From assembly GCA_017547395.1 (NCBI GenBank), contig JAFYPS010000160.1, positions 1 through 5,437 of the forward strand: a stretch of 5,437 nt of DNA, in the 5' to 3' direction. Under the pieces are notes generated by a model. It was not told where the DNA came from. It did no database searches and saw only the letters and a program-made list of their open reading frames with translations. The translations under genes and the position numbers were made by a program. Source of the stretch: Clostridia bacterium. Its GTDB lineage: Bacteria; Bacillota_A; Clostridia; Oscillospirales; CAG-272. This document shows, one piece after another, positions 1 through 5,437 of this stretch; within the stretch, counting starts at the first letter, position 1, and each line of letters starts with the position of its first letter.

Positions 1-557
1 ATATTCTTTTCGTAGGGCTTAAGGTCATCACCACTTCTGTCGGAAAGCTCTACAAGGCTCTGGGAGTGAGAAACTCTTGTGGAAAGTCTTACAAAGAAGG
101 GGGTATCAAACTTTTCGGAAAGCTCAAATGCGGCTTTGGTATATGTAAGACATTCAGCGGAATCTGCGGGCTCAACCATCGGGATTTTTGCAGCTTCTGC
201 ATAGTGTCTTGAGTCCTGCTCGTTCTGGGAGGAGTGCATACCCTGGTCGTCTGCAACGCAGAAAACAAGACCGCCGTTTACGCCCGTATAGCTTACGGTG
301 AACACCGGGTCAGCCATTACGTTAAGACCTACGTGCTTACAGCAGGACATGGCTCTTGCGCCTGCGATGGATGCGCCGATTGCAACCTCTGCGGCAACCT
401 TTTCGTTGGGGGCCCATTCGGCGTAGATTTCGTCGTATTTTACGATATTTTCAGTAATTTCGGTGCTGGGAGTTCCCGGATAGGAGGAAACAACTCTTAC
501 ACCTGCTTCATATGCGCCACGTGCTACTGCGGCGTTACCGAGCATAAGTTTCTTCAT
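1..557 (-). CDS. iorA: Indolepyruvate:ferredoxin oxidoreductase, alpha subunit (N-terminal part, runs off the left edge)
   Basis: IOR interconverts aryl-pyruvates (indolepyruvate, phenylpyruvate, 4-hydroxyphenylpyruvate) and aryl-acetyl-CoA plus CO2 in the cytoplasm, using thiamine diphosphate, Fe-S clusters and ferredoxin. The alpha subunit normally has about 580-620 residues; only the first 185 are visible, so the TPP-binding and C-terminal ferredoxin-like domains and the partner iorB cannot be checked. The visible part is the N-terminal pyrimidine-binding domain. It begins MKKLMLGNAAVARGAYEAG, as the family does, and carries PGTPSTE (27-33), WAPNEKVAAEVAIGAS (48-63, with E57 in the position expected to activate TPP) and a DDQGMHSSQNEQDSR block (103-117). 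The ATG at 557-555 is preceded by AAAGGA about 8 nt upstream. The reading frame has no stop to the window edge. It follows the ligase by 211 bp and has its own consensus promoter, so it need not be transcribed only from the T-box operon. Family recognition is from memory of conserved motifs and is strong. Confidence 0.95.
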   Translation of the reverse strand, partial: MKKLMLGNAAVARGAYEAGVRVVSSYPGTPSTEITENIVKYDEIYAEWAPNEKVAAEVAIGASIAGARAMSCCKHVGLNVMADPVFTVSYTGVNGGLVFCVADDQGMHSSQNEQDSRHYAEAAKIPMVEPADSAECLTYTKAAFELSEKFDTPFFVRLSTRVSHSQSLVELSDRSGDDLKPYEKN

Positions 558-578
558 TTTTATGTCCTTTCATATTAC

Positions 579-601
579 GGCAAAGCTTTCCTGCTTTTGC
601 C
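579..601 (-). other. Small hairpin in the iorA 5' untranslated region
   Basis: Read on the minus strand, GGCAAAAGC and GCTTTGCC flank a six-base loop, giving an eight-pair stem with one bulged A. It sits between the predicted iorA transcription start (about 616) and the AAAGGA ribosome binding site. It may stabilise the 5' end of the mRNA. No ligand-binding fold is apparent. On the plus strand it is followed by TCTATTTTT and resembles a weak terminator, but no plus-strand gene needs one. Confidence 0.4.
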
Positions 602-622
602 TCTATTTTTCCATAATATATT

Positions 623-651
623 ATTATACTGCAAAGTGCGGTCTTTGTCAA
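623..651 (-). promoter_or_regulatory. Consensus SigA promoter of iorA
   Basis: On the minus strand, TTGACA (651-646) and TATAAT (628-623) are separated by exactly 17 bases, a perfect housekeeping promoter. Transcription should begin near 616, leaving about 60 nt of leader before the iorA start codon at 557. The leader is too short for a T-box, and no attenuator is visible. This implies iorA can be expressed independently of the upstream transporter-ligase pair. Confidence 0.88.
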
Positions 652-719
652 GGGTGTTTGAAGTACAACAGCGGGTAATTTCTGCATTTTTCCACACGTT
701 TTTCTTCCCCTTTAAAGCT

Positions 720-754
720 TATACGCAAAGCACCGCACGGATACTTTGCGTATA
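720..754. repeat. 11-bp perfect inverted repeat downstream of the ligase gene
   Basis: TATACGCAAAG (720-730) and CTTTGCGTATA (744-754) are perfect inverted copies around a 13-base spacer. The hairpin begins about 14 nt after the ligase stop codon, where a terminator is expected, but there is no clear T-run on either strand (minus: AGCTTTAAAGG; plus: GAAAATTTT). It could be a weak or bidirectional terminator, an mRNA 3'-end stabilising structure, or a dimeric regulator site about 70 bp upstream of the iorA -35 box. The symmetry is certain; the role is not. Confidence 0.6.
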
Positions 755-768
755 GAAAATTTTATGCC

Positions 769-2409
769 TTAGCCCTTCATTTCGTTCTGCTTTGCAACAA
801 GGTTTATACCTGCGTATTTTTCACGAAGCTTGGGCTTTTCAATCTTGCCGGTGGGGTTTCTCGGAATTTCCTCAAAGATGTACTTCTTGGGGCGCTTGTA
901 CTTGGGAAGTGCAAGACAGAAGTCAACTATTTCCTCCTCTGTAAGAGTAAAGCCTTCCTTGGTTTCAATTACTGCAAGAGGAATTTCACCGAGTCTTGCA
1001 TCTGCAACGCCAATTACCGCTGCGTCCTTAACCGAATCATGCTTACGAAGGAAGTTTTCAATCTGTACGGGGTAAAGGTTTTCACCGCCGGAAATGATTA
1101 CGTCCTTCTTTCTGTCAACAAGCCAGATAAAGCCGTCCTCGTCCTCCTGCGCCATATCTCCCGTGTGGAGCCATTCGCCGTGAAGCACCTCTGCCGTTGC
1201 CTTTTCGTCTTTATAGTAGCAGGTCATAAGTCCGGGGCCCTTAACTGCAAGCTCGCCAACCTCGCCACGTTCCACTGCGTTTCCGTCCTCATCAATAATC
1301 TTTACTTCCCAGCCGTAGCCTGCCTTACCGATTGCGCCTACCTTGTGTATGTTTTCAACACCAAGGTGAACACAGCCGGGGCCGATGGACTCGGAAAGTC
1401 CGTAGTTTGTATCATATTGGTGATTCGGGAAAACTGTGAGCCATCTTTTGATAAGGCTCGGAGGTACAGGCTGTGCGCCGATGTGCATAAGTCGCCACTG
1501 GGAGAGCTGATATTCTGAAAGGTCAATGTCGCCTCTCTCTATGCTATCAAGAATATCCTGTGCCCACGGCACGAGAAGCCACACGATAGTGCACTTTTCG
1601 TCGGATGCCGCCTTTATAATCCACTCAGGCTTCGTCCCCTTAAGAAGCACCGCCTTACTGCCGGCAAGGAGTGAGCCGAACCAGTGCATTTTTGCGCCGG
1701 TATGATAAAGGGGCGGAATACAGAGGAACACATCATCACGTGTCTGACCGTGATGAGCCTGCTCACACTTACAGGAATGAACAAGGCTTTCGTGGTTATG
1801 TATAATAGCTTTCGGGAAGCCGGTTGTGACGGATGAGAAGTAGATTGACGCATCGTCCTGGTCTGTTATTTCAATATCCGGTGCGTGAGATGAGCAGTAG
1901 GTTATAAGAGTCTGATAGCTGTCCGCAAAGGTGGGGCAATCCTCGCCTACGTAGAAAATCTGCTTCACATCAGGAATTCTGTCAACTATCTCCTCGATAC
2001 GTCCGATAAATTCCGGTCCAAATACGAGAGCTGAGCATTCTGCTTTTGAAAGGCAGTATTTGATTTCTTCCGAGGTATATCTGAAGTTTAAGGGAACTGC
2101 AAGTGCGCCGCACTTGAGTATTCCGAAGTATATAGGAAGCCACTCGATTGAATTCATAAGAAGAATTGCAACGTGGTCACCTTTCTTTATACCACGGGTC
2201 AGAAGAAGGTTTGCAAACTTATTTGCGGCTCTGTCAAATGCGCCCCAGGTGATTTCACGTCTGAAGGGCTCGCCGGGAATGGGCTGCATAAGAGAGTAGT
2301 CCTTCCAGGTAAGTCTGCTTGACGCCTCAAACTGAGGGTTGATTTCCACGAGAGCGGTTTCGTTTTTGTAATCTCTCGCATTTCTTTCGAGGAACTGTGT
2401 AATTGGCAT
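769..2409 (-). CDS. AMP-forming acyl-CoA ligase (ANL superfamily), probably acting on an aryl acid
   Basis: Class I adenylate-forming enzyme that couples a carboxylic acid to CoA through an acyl-AMP intermediate, in the cytoplasm. At 546 aa it is full length. The family signatures occur in order: P-loop A3 FSSVTTGFPKA (191-201), PPLYHTG (232-238, acid-pocket region), A5 YGLSES (336-341), A7 GEWLHTGD (411-418), hinge DRKKDVIISGGE (432-443) and A10 NPTGK with the catalytic K522. The A3 motif is unusual: the glycine of SGTTG is replaced by V194, and the final PKG reads PKA, although PKA is met in relatives. The start at 2409 has AAAAGGA 7 nt upstream and lies 27 nt after the symporter stop, so the two genes are almost certainly co-transcribed from the T-box promoter. 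The substrate cannot be read from sequence. Neighbouring iorA and a tyrosine T-box suggest an aryl-acetate such as 4-hydroxyphenylacetate (inference); a medium-chain or other acid remains possible. Confidence 0.93.
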   Translation of the reverse strand: MPITQFLERNARDYKNETALVEINPQFEASSRLTWKDYSLMQPIPGEPFRREITWGAFDRAANKFANLLLTRGIKKGDHVAILLMNSIEWLPIYFGILKCGALAVPLNFRYTSEEIKYCLSKAECSALVFGPEFIGRIEEIVDRIPDVKQIFYVGEDCPTFADSYQTLITYCSSHAPDIEITDQDDASIYFSSVTTGFPKAIIHNHESLVHSCKCEQAHHGQTRDDVFLCIPPLYHTGAKMHWFGSLLAGSKAVLLKGTKPEWIIKAASDEKCTIVWLLVPWAQDILDSIERGDIDLSEYQLSQWRLMHIGAQPVPPSLIKRWLTVFPNHQYDTNYGLSESIGPGCVHLGVENIHKVGAIGKAGYGWEVKIIDEDGNAVERGEVGELAVKGPGLMTCYYKDEKATAEVLHGEWLHTGDMAQEDEDGFIWLVDRKKDVIISGGENLYPVQIENFLRKHDSVKDAAVIGVADARLGEIPLAVIETKEGFTLTEEEIVDFCLALPKYKRPKKYIFEEIPRNPTGKIEKPKLREKYAGINLVAKQNEMKG

Positions 2410-2436
2410 AATGTTTTCCTTTTCTGTAAATTTATT

Positions 2437-3975
2437 TTAGTTTCCGAGGCTTATCTTTTTATCTACACTAACCTGTTCGTTGTAGCAGGAGAATGCGTCA
2501 TCAAGAAATTCTTTATTGAGCTTTGGAGTAAAGGCGCTTACAAGCGGAACAATGATAAGTCCTGCAAGCATTACGAATGCACCGCAGTTAATGGGAGACT
2601 GAAGAATAGCCGGGAAGCTGCTTCTTGCAAGCATATTGAGCACCATAACGCCTGCGCCGAAGATGAAGTTTACCCAAACGGCAATCTTTGATACCCATTT
2701 GCCGTACAGGCCGTATAGGAACGGAGCGAGGAATGCACCGGCAAGAGCACCCCAGGAGATGCCCATCATATCTGCTATGTATCCGAGCTTATCCTTATTT
2801 ATAGCGATAAATGCGGAAACTGCGATGAACACAACGATGAACACACGCATCACTAGCACCTGCTTTTTCTCGGACATCTTCTTTACGATATGACCTTTTA
2901 TCATATCAAGAGTAAGTGTTGAGCTTGAAGCAAGAACAAGTGAGGAAAGAGTTGACATAGACGCTGAAAGCACAAGCACGATAACTACGCCGATAAGGAT
3001 ATCCGGCAGACTTTCAAGCATTTTAGGGATAATCGCATCGTAGCCGCCAACAGGCAAACCGTCAACAATTTCCATTTTGTCCGAGAAAAGACGTCCGAAG
3101 CCGCCGAGGAAGTAGCATCCACCTGCAACAATTACTGCGAAAATTGTAGAAATAACAGTTCCTTTGGCGATTGCGCCCTCGTTCTTTATGGAGTAGAATT
3201 TCTGCACCATCTGGGGAAGTCCCCATGTGCCAAGTGACGTAAGAATTACGACGCTGAGAAGTCCGACAGGGTCAGGTCCGAAGAAGGAAGCAAAGCCACC
3301 GGGCATTACGTCGCAGGGCGTTTCCGCAAGTCCACGAAGTGCTGCCGTAAAGCCGCCTTCGCCGCCGAGCACTGAGGCAATTACTGCTACGATACCGACT
3401 ATCATAATAATACCCTGTATAAAGTCGTTTATTGCGGTTGCCATATAGCCTCCGGCGATTACGTAAACACCGGTAAGAACTGCCATAACTATAACGCACA
3501 CGTTATAGGAAACACCGGGGAACGCCATTTCAAAAAGTCTTGAGAGACCGTTGTAGAGAGATGCGGTATAGGGAATAAGGAATATAAACACGATTAGTGA
3601 TGCAAATATTTTGAGTGCACTACTCTTATAACGCTTGCCGAAGTATTCCGGCATTGTTGCAGTACCCAGGTGCTGGGACTGAAGTCTTGTTCTGCGCCCT
3701 AAAACAACCCAGGCAAGAAGTGAACCGAGAAATGCGTTACCAAGTCCTATCCAGGTTGAAGCAACGCCAAATTTCCAACCAAACTGTCCTGCATAGCCTA
3801 CGAAAATAACTGCGGAGAAATATGAAGTACCGTAAGCGAAGGCGGTGAGCCAGGGGCCTACCGAGCGTCCTCCGAGAACGAAGCCGTTTACGTCTGTTGC
3901 GTTTTTGCGGCAGTAAAGACCAACGCCTATCATAACGGCGAAGAATACTACCAGCAGAATGATTTTTGCTGCCAT
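2437..3975 (-). CDS. Sodium:solute symporter (SSS/SLC5 family), candidate aryl-acid importer
   Basis: Inner-membrane Na+-coupled uptake transporter of 512 aa, close to the usual 480-550 aa of the family, built of many hydrophobic helices. Landmarks: a first helix at 4-21 (AKIILLVVFFAVMIGVGLY), the FVLGGRSVGPW segment (32-42), a TM2-like AFAYGTSYFSAVIFVG (45-60), the family signature GVYVIAGGYMATAINDFIQG (169-188), and SASMSTLSS (337-345). The last of these matches the Na2-site region of PutP, with S341 and T342 in the positions of its Na+-ligating Ser/Thr. The start at 3975 has AAAGGA 9 nt upstream and is the first gene after the T-box leader, whose two terminators must be bypassed to express it. 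It is followed after 27 nt by the acyl-CoA ligase. The SSS family includes carriers of proline, pantothenate, acetate and, in pseudomonads, phenylacetate. An aryl-acid substrate here is inferred from neighbours and from tyrosine control; direct uptake of an amino acid is an alternative. Confidence 0.94.
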   Translation of the reverse strand: MAAKIILLVVFFAVMIGVGLYCRKNATDVNGFVLGGRSVGPWLTAFAYGTSYFSAVIFVGYAGQFGWKFGVASTWIGLGNAFLGSLLAWVVLGRRTRLQSQHLGTATMPEYFGKRYKSSALKIFASLIVFIFLIPYTASLYNGLSRLFEMAFPGVSYNVCVIVMAVLTGVYVIAGGYMATAINDFIQGIIMIVGIVAVIASVLGGEGGFTAALRGLAETPCDVMPGGFASFFGPDPVGLLSVVILTSLGTWGLPQMVQKFYSIKNEGAIAKGTVISTIFAVIVAGGCYFLGGFGRLFSDKMEIVDGLPVGGYDAIIPKMLESLPDILIGVVIVLVLSASMSTLSSLVLASSSTLTLDMIKGHIVKKMSEKKQVLVMRVFIVVFIAVSAFIAINKDKLGYIADMMGISWGALAGAFLAPFLYGLYGKWVSKIAVWVNFIFGAGVMVLNMLARSSFPAILQSPINCGAFVMLAGLIIVPLVSAFTPKLNKEFLDDAFSCYNEQVSVDKKISLGN

Positions 3976-4010
3976 TTTAAATCTTCCTTTCGTTGATAAA
4001 TTGGGGCAAT

Positions 4011-4034
4011 AAAAAACGCCCTTTTTGCAAGGGC
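4011..4034 (-). terminator. Second intrinsic terminator of the T-box leader
   Basis: On the minus strand, GCCCTT (4034-4029), loop GCAAA and AAGGGC (4023-4018) form a six-pair hairpin followed by G and six T residues (4016-4011). It lies just after the first terminator and 35 nt before the symporter start codon. Its 5' arm, extended to GCCCTTGC (4034-4027), can instead pair over eight positions with GCGAGGGT (4052-4045) in the first terminator's 3' arm, so its formation may depend on the T-box state. Confidence 0.85.
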
Positions 4035-4036
4035 AT

Positions 4037-4074
4037 AAAAAATCACCCTCGCATTACGATTTGTAATGAGGGCG
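4037..4074 (-). terminator. First (T-box) intrinsic terminator
   Basis: On the minus strand, CGCCCTC (4074-4068) pairs with GAGGGTG (4050-4044, one G-U pair). Inside this, ATTAC (4067-4063) pairs with GTAAT (4057-4053) around loop AAATC, with a GC bulge. Six T residues follow (4042-4037). The CCTC of its 5' arm is the same CCTC needed by the antiterminator, so the two structures are mutually exclusive, as the T-box mechanism requires. Confidence 0.92.
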
Positions 4075-4095
4075 ACGGTGTCGCGGTACCACCTC
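4068..4095 (-). promoter_or_regulatory. T-box antiterminator element
   Basis: GAGG (4095-4092) pairs with CCTC (4071-4068). The seven-base bulge TGGTACC (4091-4085) carries the acceptor-binding UGGU, and GCGA (4084-4081) pairs with TCGC (4075-4072) around loop CACCG. This is the canonical two-helix antiterminator with the tRNA-binding bulge on the 5' side. Uncharged tRNA stabilises it and so prevents the first terminator. Confidence 0.93.
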
Positions 4096-4376
4096 AATTT
4101 ACCACTCTCTCACGGGAAGTGGCCTTTTCAGGTACTCGGAGCATACGAGGATACTTCCGGTTATACCCTTGTGCTGTTACGGGCACACCCGTTGCGCCTT
4201 GCTTCAACCTATGTGAAAATTCCGGTTTGAACCTCACAATGATTGCTCTTTTGCGCACTGCTCGCGAAATGTATTCAAAATAATTACTGCGTCTGCCTTT
4301 CACCAAAACGGCAGCTCTCTGTACGCCATAATAATTTCTACTTCTTTTCGGTCAACGCATTTAAGATATTAAATAG

Positions 4377-4405
4377 ATAATAACACATTTTTTAGCGTTT
4401 GTCAA
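4377..4405 (-). promoter_or_regulatory. SigA promoter of the T-box / symporter / ligase operon
   Basis: On the minus strand, TTGACA (4405-4400), a 17-base spacer and TATTAT (4382-4377) form a near-consensus promoter. Initiation near 4370 places Stem I of the T-box about 10 nt into the transcript, which is the expected geometry. An A-rich stretch (AATTTCAAAAAATC, about 4431-4418) just upstream could act as an UP element. Confidence 0.88.
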
Positions 4406-4447
4406 GGGGGAATGGAAGATTTTTTGAAATTGATGCAAAAGACATAG

Positions 4448-4517
4448 TTAATTCGGAATTCGGAATTCGGAGTACGGAATTCCGAATTTTAAGTGGGGAT
4501 TCCGAATTCCGAATTAA
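4448..4517. repeat. Cluster of AATTCGGA/TCCGAATT units within a 19-bp inverted repeat
   Basis: TTAATTCGGAATTCGGAAT (4448-4466) is the perfect inverse complement of 4499-4517. Between them is a nested smaller inversion, ATTCGGA (4465-4471) with TCCGAAT (4481-4487), so the whole segment is built from five or six copies of an eight-base unit in both orientations. It is non-coding in context, lying between the terminator of the right-hand gene and the T-box promoter. The 4406-4538 interval holds nothing else I can support. It resembles the short palindromic intergenic repeats scattered in many genomes, but no transposase or target duplication is visible. Confidence 0.8.
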
Positions 4518-4538
4518 TTTAATACGTCCCTGGCACAG

Positions 4539-4567
4539 AAAAAGCCCCCACGGTTTCCCGTGGGGGC
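4539..4567 (-). terminator. Strong Rho-independent terminator of the putative surface-protein gene
   Basis: On the minus strand, GCCCCCACGG (4567-4558), loop GAAA and CCGTGGGGGC (4553-4544) form a ten-pair GC-rich stem capped by a GNRA tetraloop. Five T residues follow (4543-4539). It begins about 35 nt after the stop codon at 4603 and insulates the T-box operon from transcription coming from the right. Confidence 0.95.
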
Positions 4568-4602
4568 AATTCGCTATTAGCGTACTAATTTTTTAGAAGG
4601 AA

Positions 4603-5437
4603 TTAGTCAGCGAGGAGAACGAGGTTAACGATGTTGTATACGCCAGCTGTAGCTGTTTCTTCGTATACTACGAATGCTGCTCTGGAACCAGAGAGTGTAT
4701 TCGCATAAGTTACACCATCAGACTTGAGCTCTGTAAGAGCTGCAACCTTAGACATTGTTATTGTCTTGTTGCCCTTCTTAGCGAGAGAGATAACTGTGTT
4801 CTTTGTGATGTAGTATTCGCCAGCTTCACCGTTGAGTTCAACGAGGTTAGAAGTAGGATCGTAGTTGTCGATCTTCTTGTAGCCGTAGCCGCTTGCGATA
4901 GCTGCACCAGACTTGTACATTTCACCAGCACCGAAGAGGTAACCGATCTTTGCAGAGTCATCAAGTTCGCCGTCAGAGTTGAGAACGAAGAGGTCACCGA
5001 AGTTTGCAGTGTATGTGGAGTTGAGGATTGTACCTGTTACTGCTGTGGGCTTAGCGCCGAGCTCGTATGTCATGTATGTTCTTTCAACCTTAGCTGCTGT
5101 TTCGGGATTGTTGTCGTCGTCAACGAGAGCTGCGTTGGAAACGCTGCCCATGAGAACCATGTTCTTTGTAGCTGTTGCACCAGCTGCACCGAGAACACCG
5201 TTGTAGTAGCCGTAGAATACGCCAACGTTTTCATACTTTGTAGAGTTAACGTTGTTTGTAAGAACGTAGTCAGCTTCAAGTGTCTGAGCGATTGCAGGAA
5301 GTGTATCAGCTGTGTAAGCGTTAACGATTACGTTGCCTTCAGCATCCTTGGAACGGATGATGAACTGTGCACCTTCAAGAGCGAATACACCTGTGAGGCC
5401 GGATTCGTTAGAGATAGCGAAGGATCCGTTGGTGTTC
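4603..5437 (-). CDS. C-terminal part of an acidic, probably secreted or surface protein of unknown family (5' end outside window)
   Basis: The frame is open from the right edge to the TAA at 4605-4603, giving 277 visible codons. The first ATG, at 5160, is unlikely to be the start: it has no good ribosome binding site, and the same frame continues upstream for 92 codons with the same composition. The visible protein has no Cys, His or Trp. It is rich in Ala, Gly, Thr, Asn, Val and Tyr, and acidic (about 30 Asp/Glu against 18 Lys/Arg by hand count). It has no transmembrane helix or sortase motif and ends in a hydrophobic NIVNLVLLAD. Codons are strongly skewed (AAC, TAC, GGC/GGT, GCT, GTT, ACA), as in abundantly made proteins. 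Alternating polar and hydrophobic segments suggest beta-rich extracellular repeats. I do not recognise the family. A C-terminal region of an S-layer or other cell-surface protein is a guess; anchoring domains, if any, would lie upstream. It shows no functional link to the aromatic-acid genes. Confidence 0.85.
   Translation of the reverse strand, partial: NTNGSFAISNESGLTGVFALEGAQFIIRSKDAEGNVIVNAYTADTLPAIAQTLEADYVLTNNVNSTKYENVGVFYGYYNGVLGAAGATATKNMVLMGSVSNAALVDDDNNPETAAKVERTYMTYELGAKPTAVTGTILNSTYTANFGDLFVLNSDGELDDSAKIGYLFGAGEMYKSGAAIASGYGYKKIDNYDPTSNLVELNGEAGEYYITKNTVISLAKKGNKTITMSKVAALTELKSDGVTYANTLSGSRAAFVVYEETATAGVYNIVNLVLLAD

Larger units (their letters stand above)
4011..4370 (-). promoter_or_regulatory. 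T-box leader (tRNA-sensing riboswitch), tyrosine specifier predicted
   Basis: The leader binds a cognate tRNA and reads through to the symporter and ligase when that tRNA is uncharged. Stem I spans about 4359-4252: TGCG/CGCA at the base, CGAAA (4350-4346) with TTTCG below the specifier loop, AGTA (4342-4339) opposite GAA, and the distal AGAGAG-CTGCC-N5-GGTG-AAA-GGCAG signature (4320-4293). The three bases after GAA are TAC (4273-4271), followed by A, the standard specifier position; UAC is a tyrosine codon. Further hairpins are ACGGG/CCCGT (4192-4179) and CCACT/AGTGG (4122-4102, in the Stem III position). The T-box proper GAGGTGGTACCGCG is at 4095-4082. The UGGU bulge should pair with an acceptor end having A at position 73, which suits tRNA-Tyr and excludes tRNA-Trp (G73). 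The leader is at the long end for the class. The T-box call is near certain; the tyrosine call is strong but was made by hand folding. Confidence 0.95.

Noticed and set aside
234..755. Plus-strand open frame of 173 codons
   Set aside because: It lies antisense to iorA and its promoter region. Its Cys- and Phe-rich translation has no family resemblance, and the minus-strand reading is unmistakably IorA.
4148..4169. AGGGTATAACCG (minus strand), resembling a second T-box sequence
   Set aside because: It lacks the essential UGG of the acceptor-binding bulge and has no downstream terminator partner. It folds as a plain six-pair hairpin with GTATCCT within the central leader.
4270..4275. Other codon readings in the specifier loop (AAU Asn, AUA Ile, ACA Thr)
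   Set aside because: The GAA opposite AGTA fixes the loop-E geometry and places UAC in the specifier slot, with the usual following A. Tyrosine also fits the UGGU bulge and the aromatic context.
4448..4517. CRISPR array
   Set aside because: The repeat units are eight bases, nearly contiguous and in both orientations, with no regular unique spacers and no cas genes.
4399..4596. Plus-strand open frame whose translation shows SEFGIRSTEFRI-like repeats
   Set aside because: The repeats are a by-product of the AATTCGGA units. The frame runs through the T-box promoter -35 box and the minus-strand terminator and has no coding character.
4603..5160. A complete 185-aa gene starting at the ATG at 5160
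   Set aside because: The same frame stays open to the window edge with identical composition and codon bias, and no convincing ribosome binding site precedes 5160. It is better read as the 3' part of a longer gene.

Overview
All recognisable genes in this window lie on the minus strand, so transcription runs from high to low coordinates. The window suggests a strictly anaerobic, low-to-moderate GC Firmicute of the class Clostridia, probably a gut or rumen type. Three things point there: a textbook T-box (tRNA-sensing) leader, an indolepyruvate:ferredoxin oxidoreductase gene typical of anaerobes, and two near-consensus SigA promoters with AAAGGA-type ribosome binding sites. The genus cannot be named from the sequence.

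Layout in transcription order. (1) From the right edge to 4603 is the C-terminal 277 codons of an acidic protein lacking Cys, His and Trp, with strongly biased codons. It looks secreted or surface-located and ends at a strong hairpin terminator (4539-4567). (2) 4406-4538 has no gene and holds a cluster of AATTCGGA/TCCGAATT units inside a 19-bp perfect inverted repeat. (3) A promoter at 4377-4405 starts a leader of about 360 nt. This leader has a complete T-box: Stem I with a UAC (tyrosine) specifier, a UGGU bulge, an antiterminator and two consecutive terminators. (4) A sodium:solute symporter (512 aa, 2437-3975) follows and, 27 nt later, an AMP-forming acyl-CoA ligase (546 aa, 769-2409). (5) A 211-bp gap holds an 11-bp inverted repeat and a perfect TTGACA-N17-TATAAT promoter. 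(6) The first 185 codons of iorA, the alpha subunit of indolepyruvate:ferredoxin oxidoreductase, run off the left edge.

Working model (inference): the symporter imports an aryl acid such as 4-hydroxyphenylacetate, the ligase activates it to the aryl-acetyl-CoA, and IOR running in the reductive direction carboxylates it to the aryl-pyruvate, which a transaminase converts to tyrosine. The T-box would switch on uptake and activation when uncharged tRNA-Tyr accumulates, while iorA has its own promoter. Control by amino acid starvation favours a biosynthetic (salvage) direction over degradation. The least ordinary features are this gene combination under a tyrosine T-box, and the sequence linking the two terminators, which could let one tRNA event disable both.
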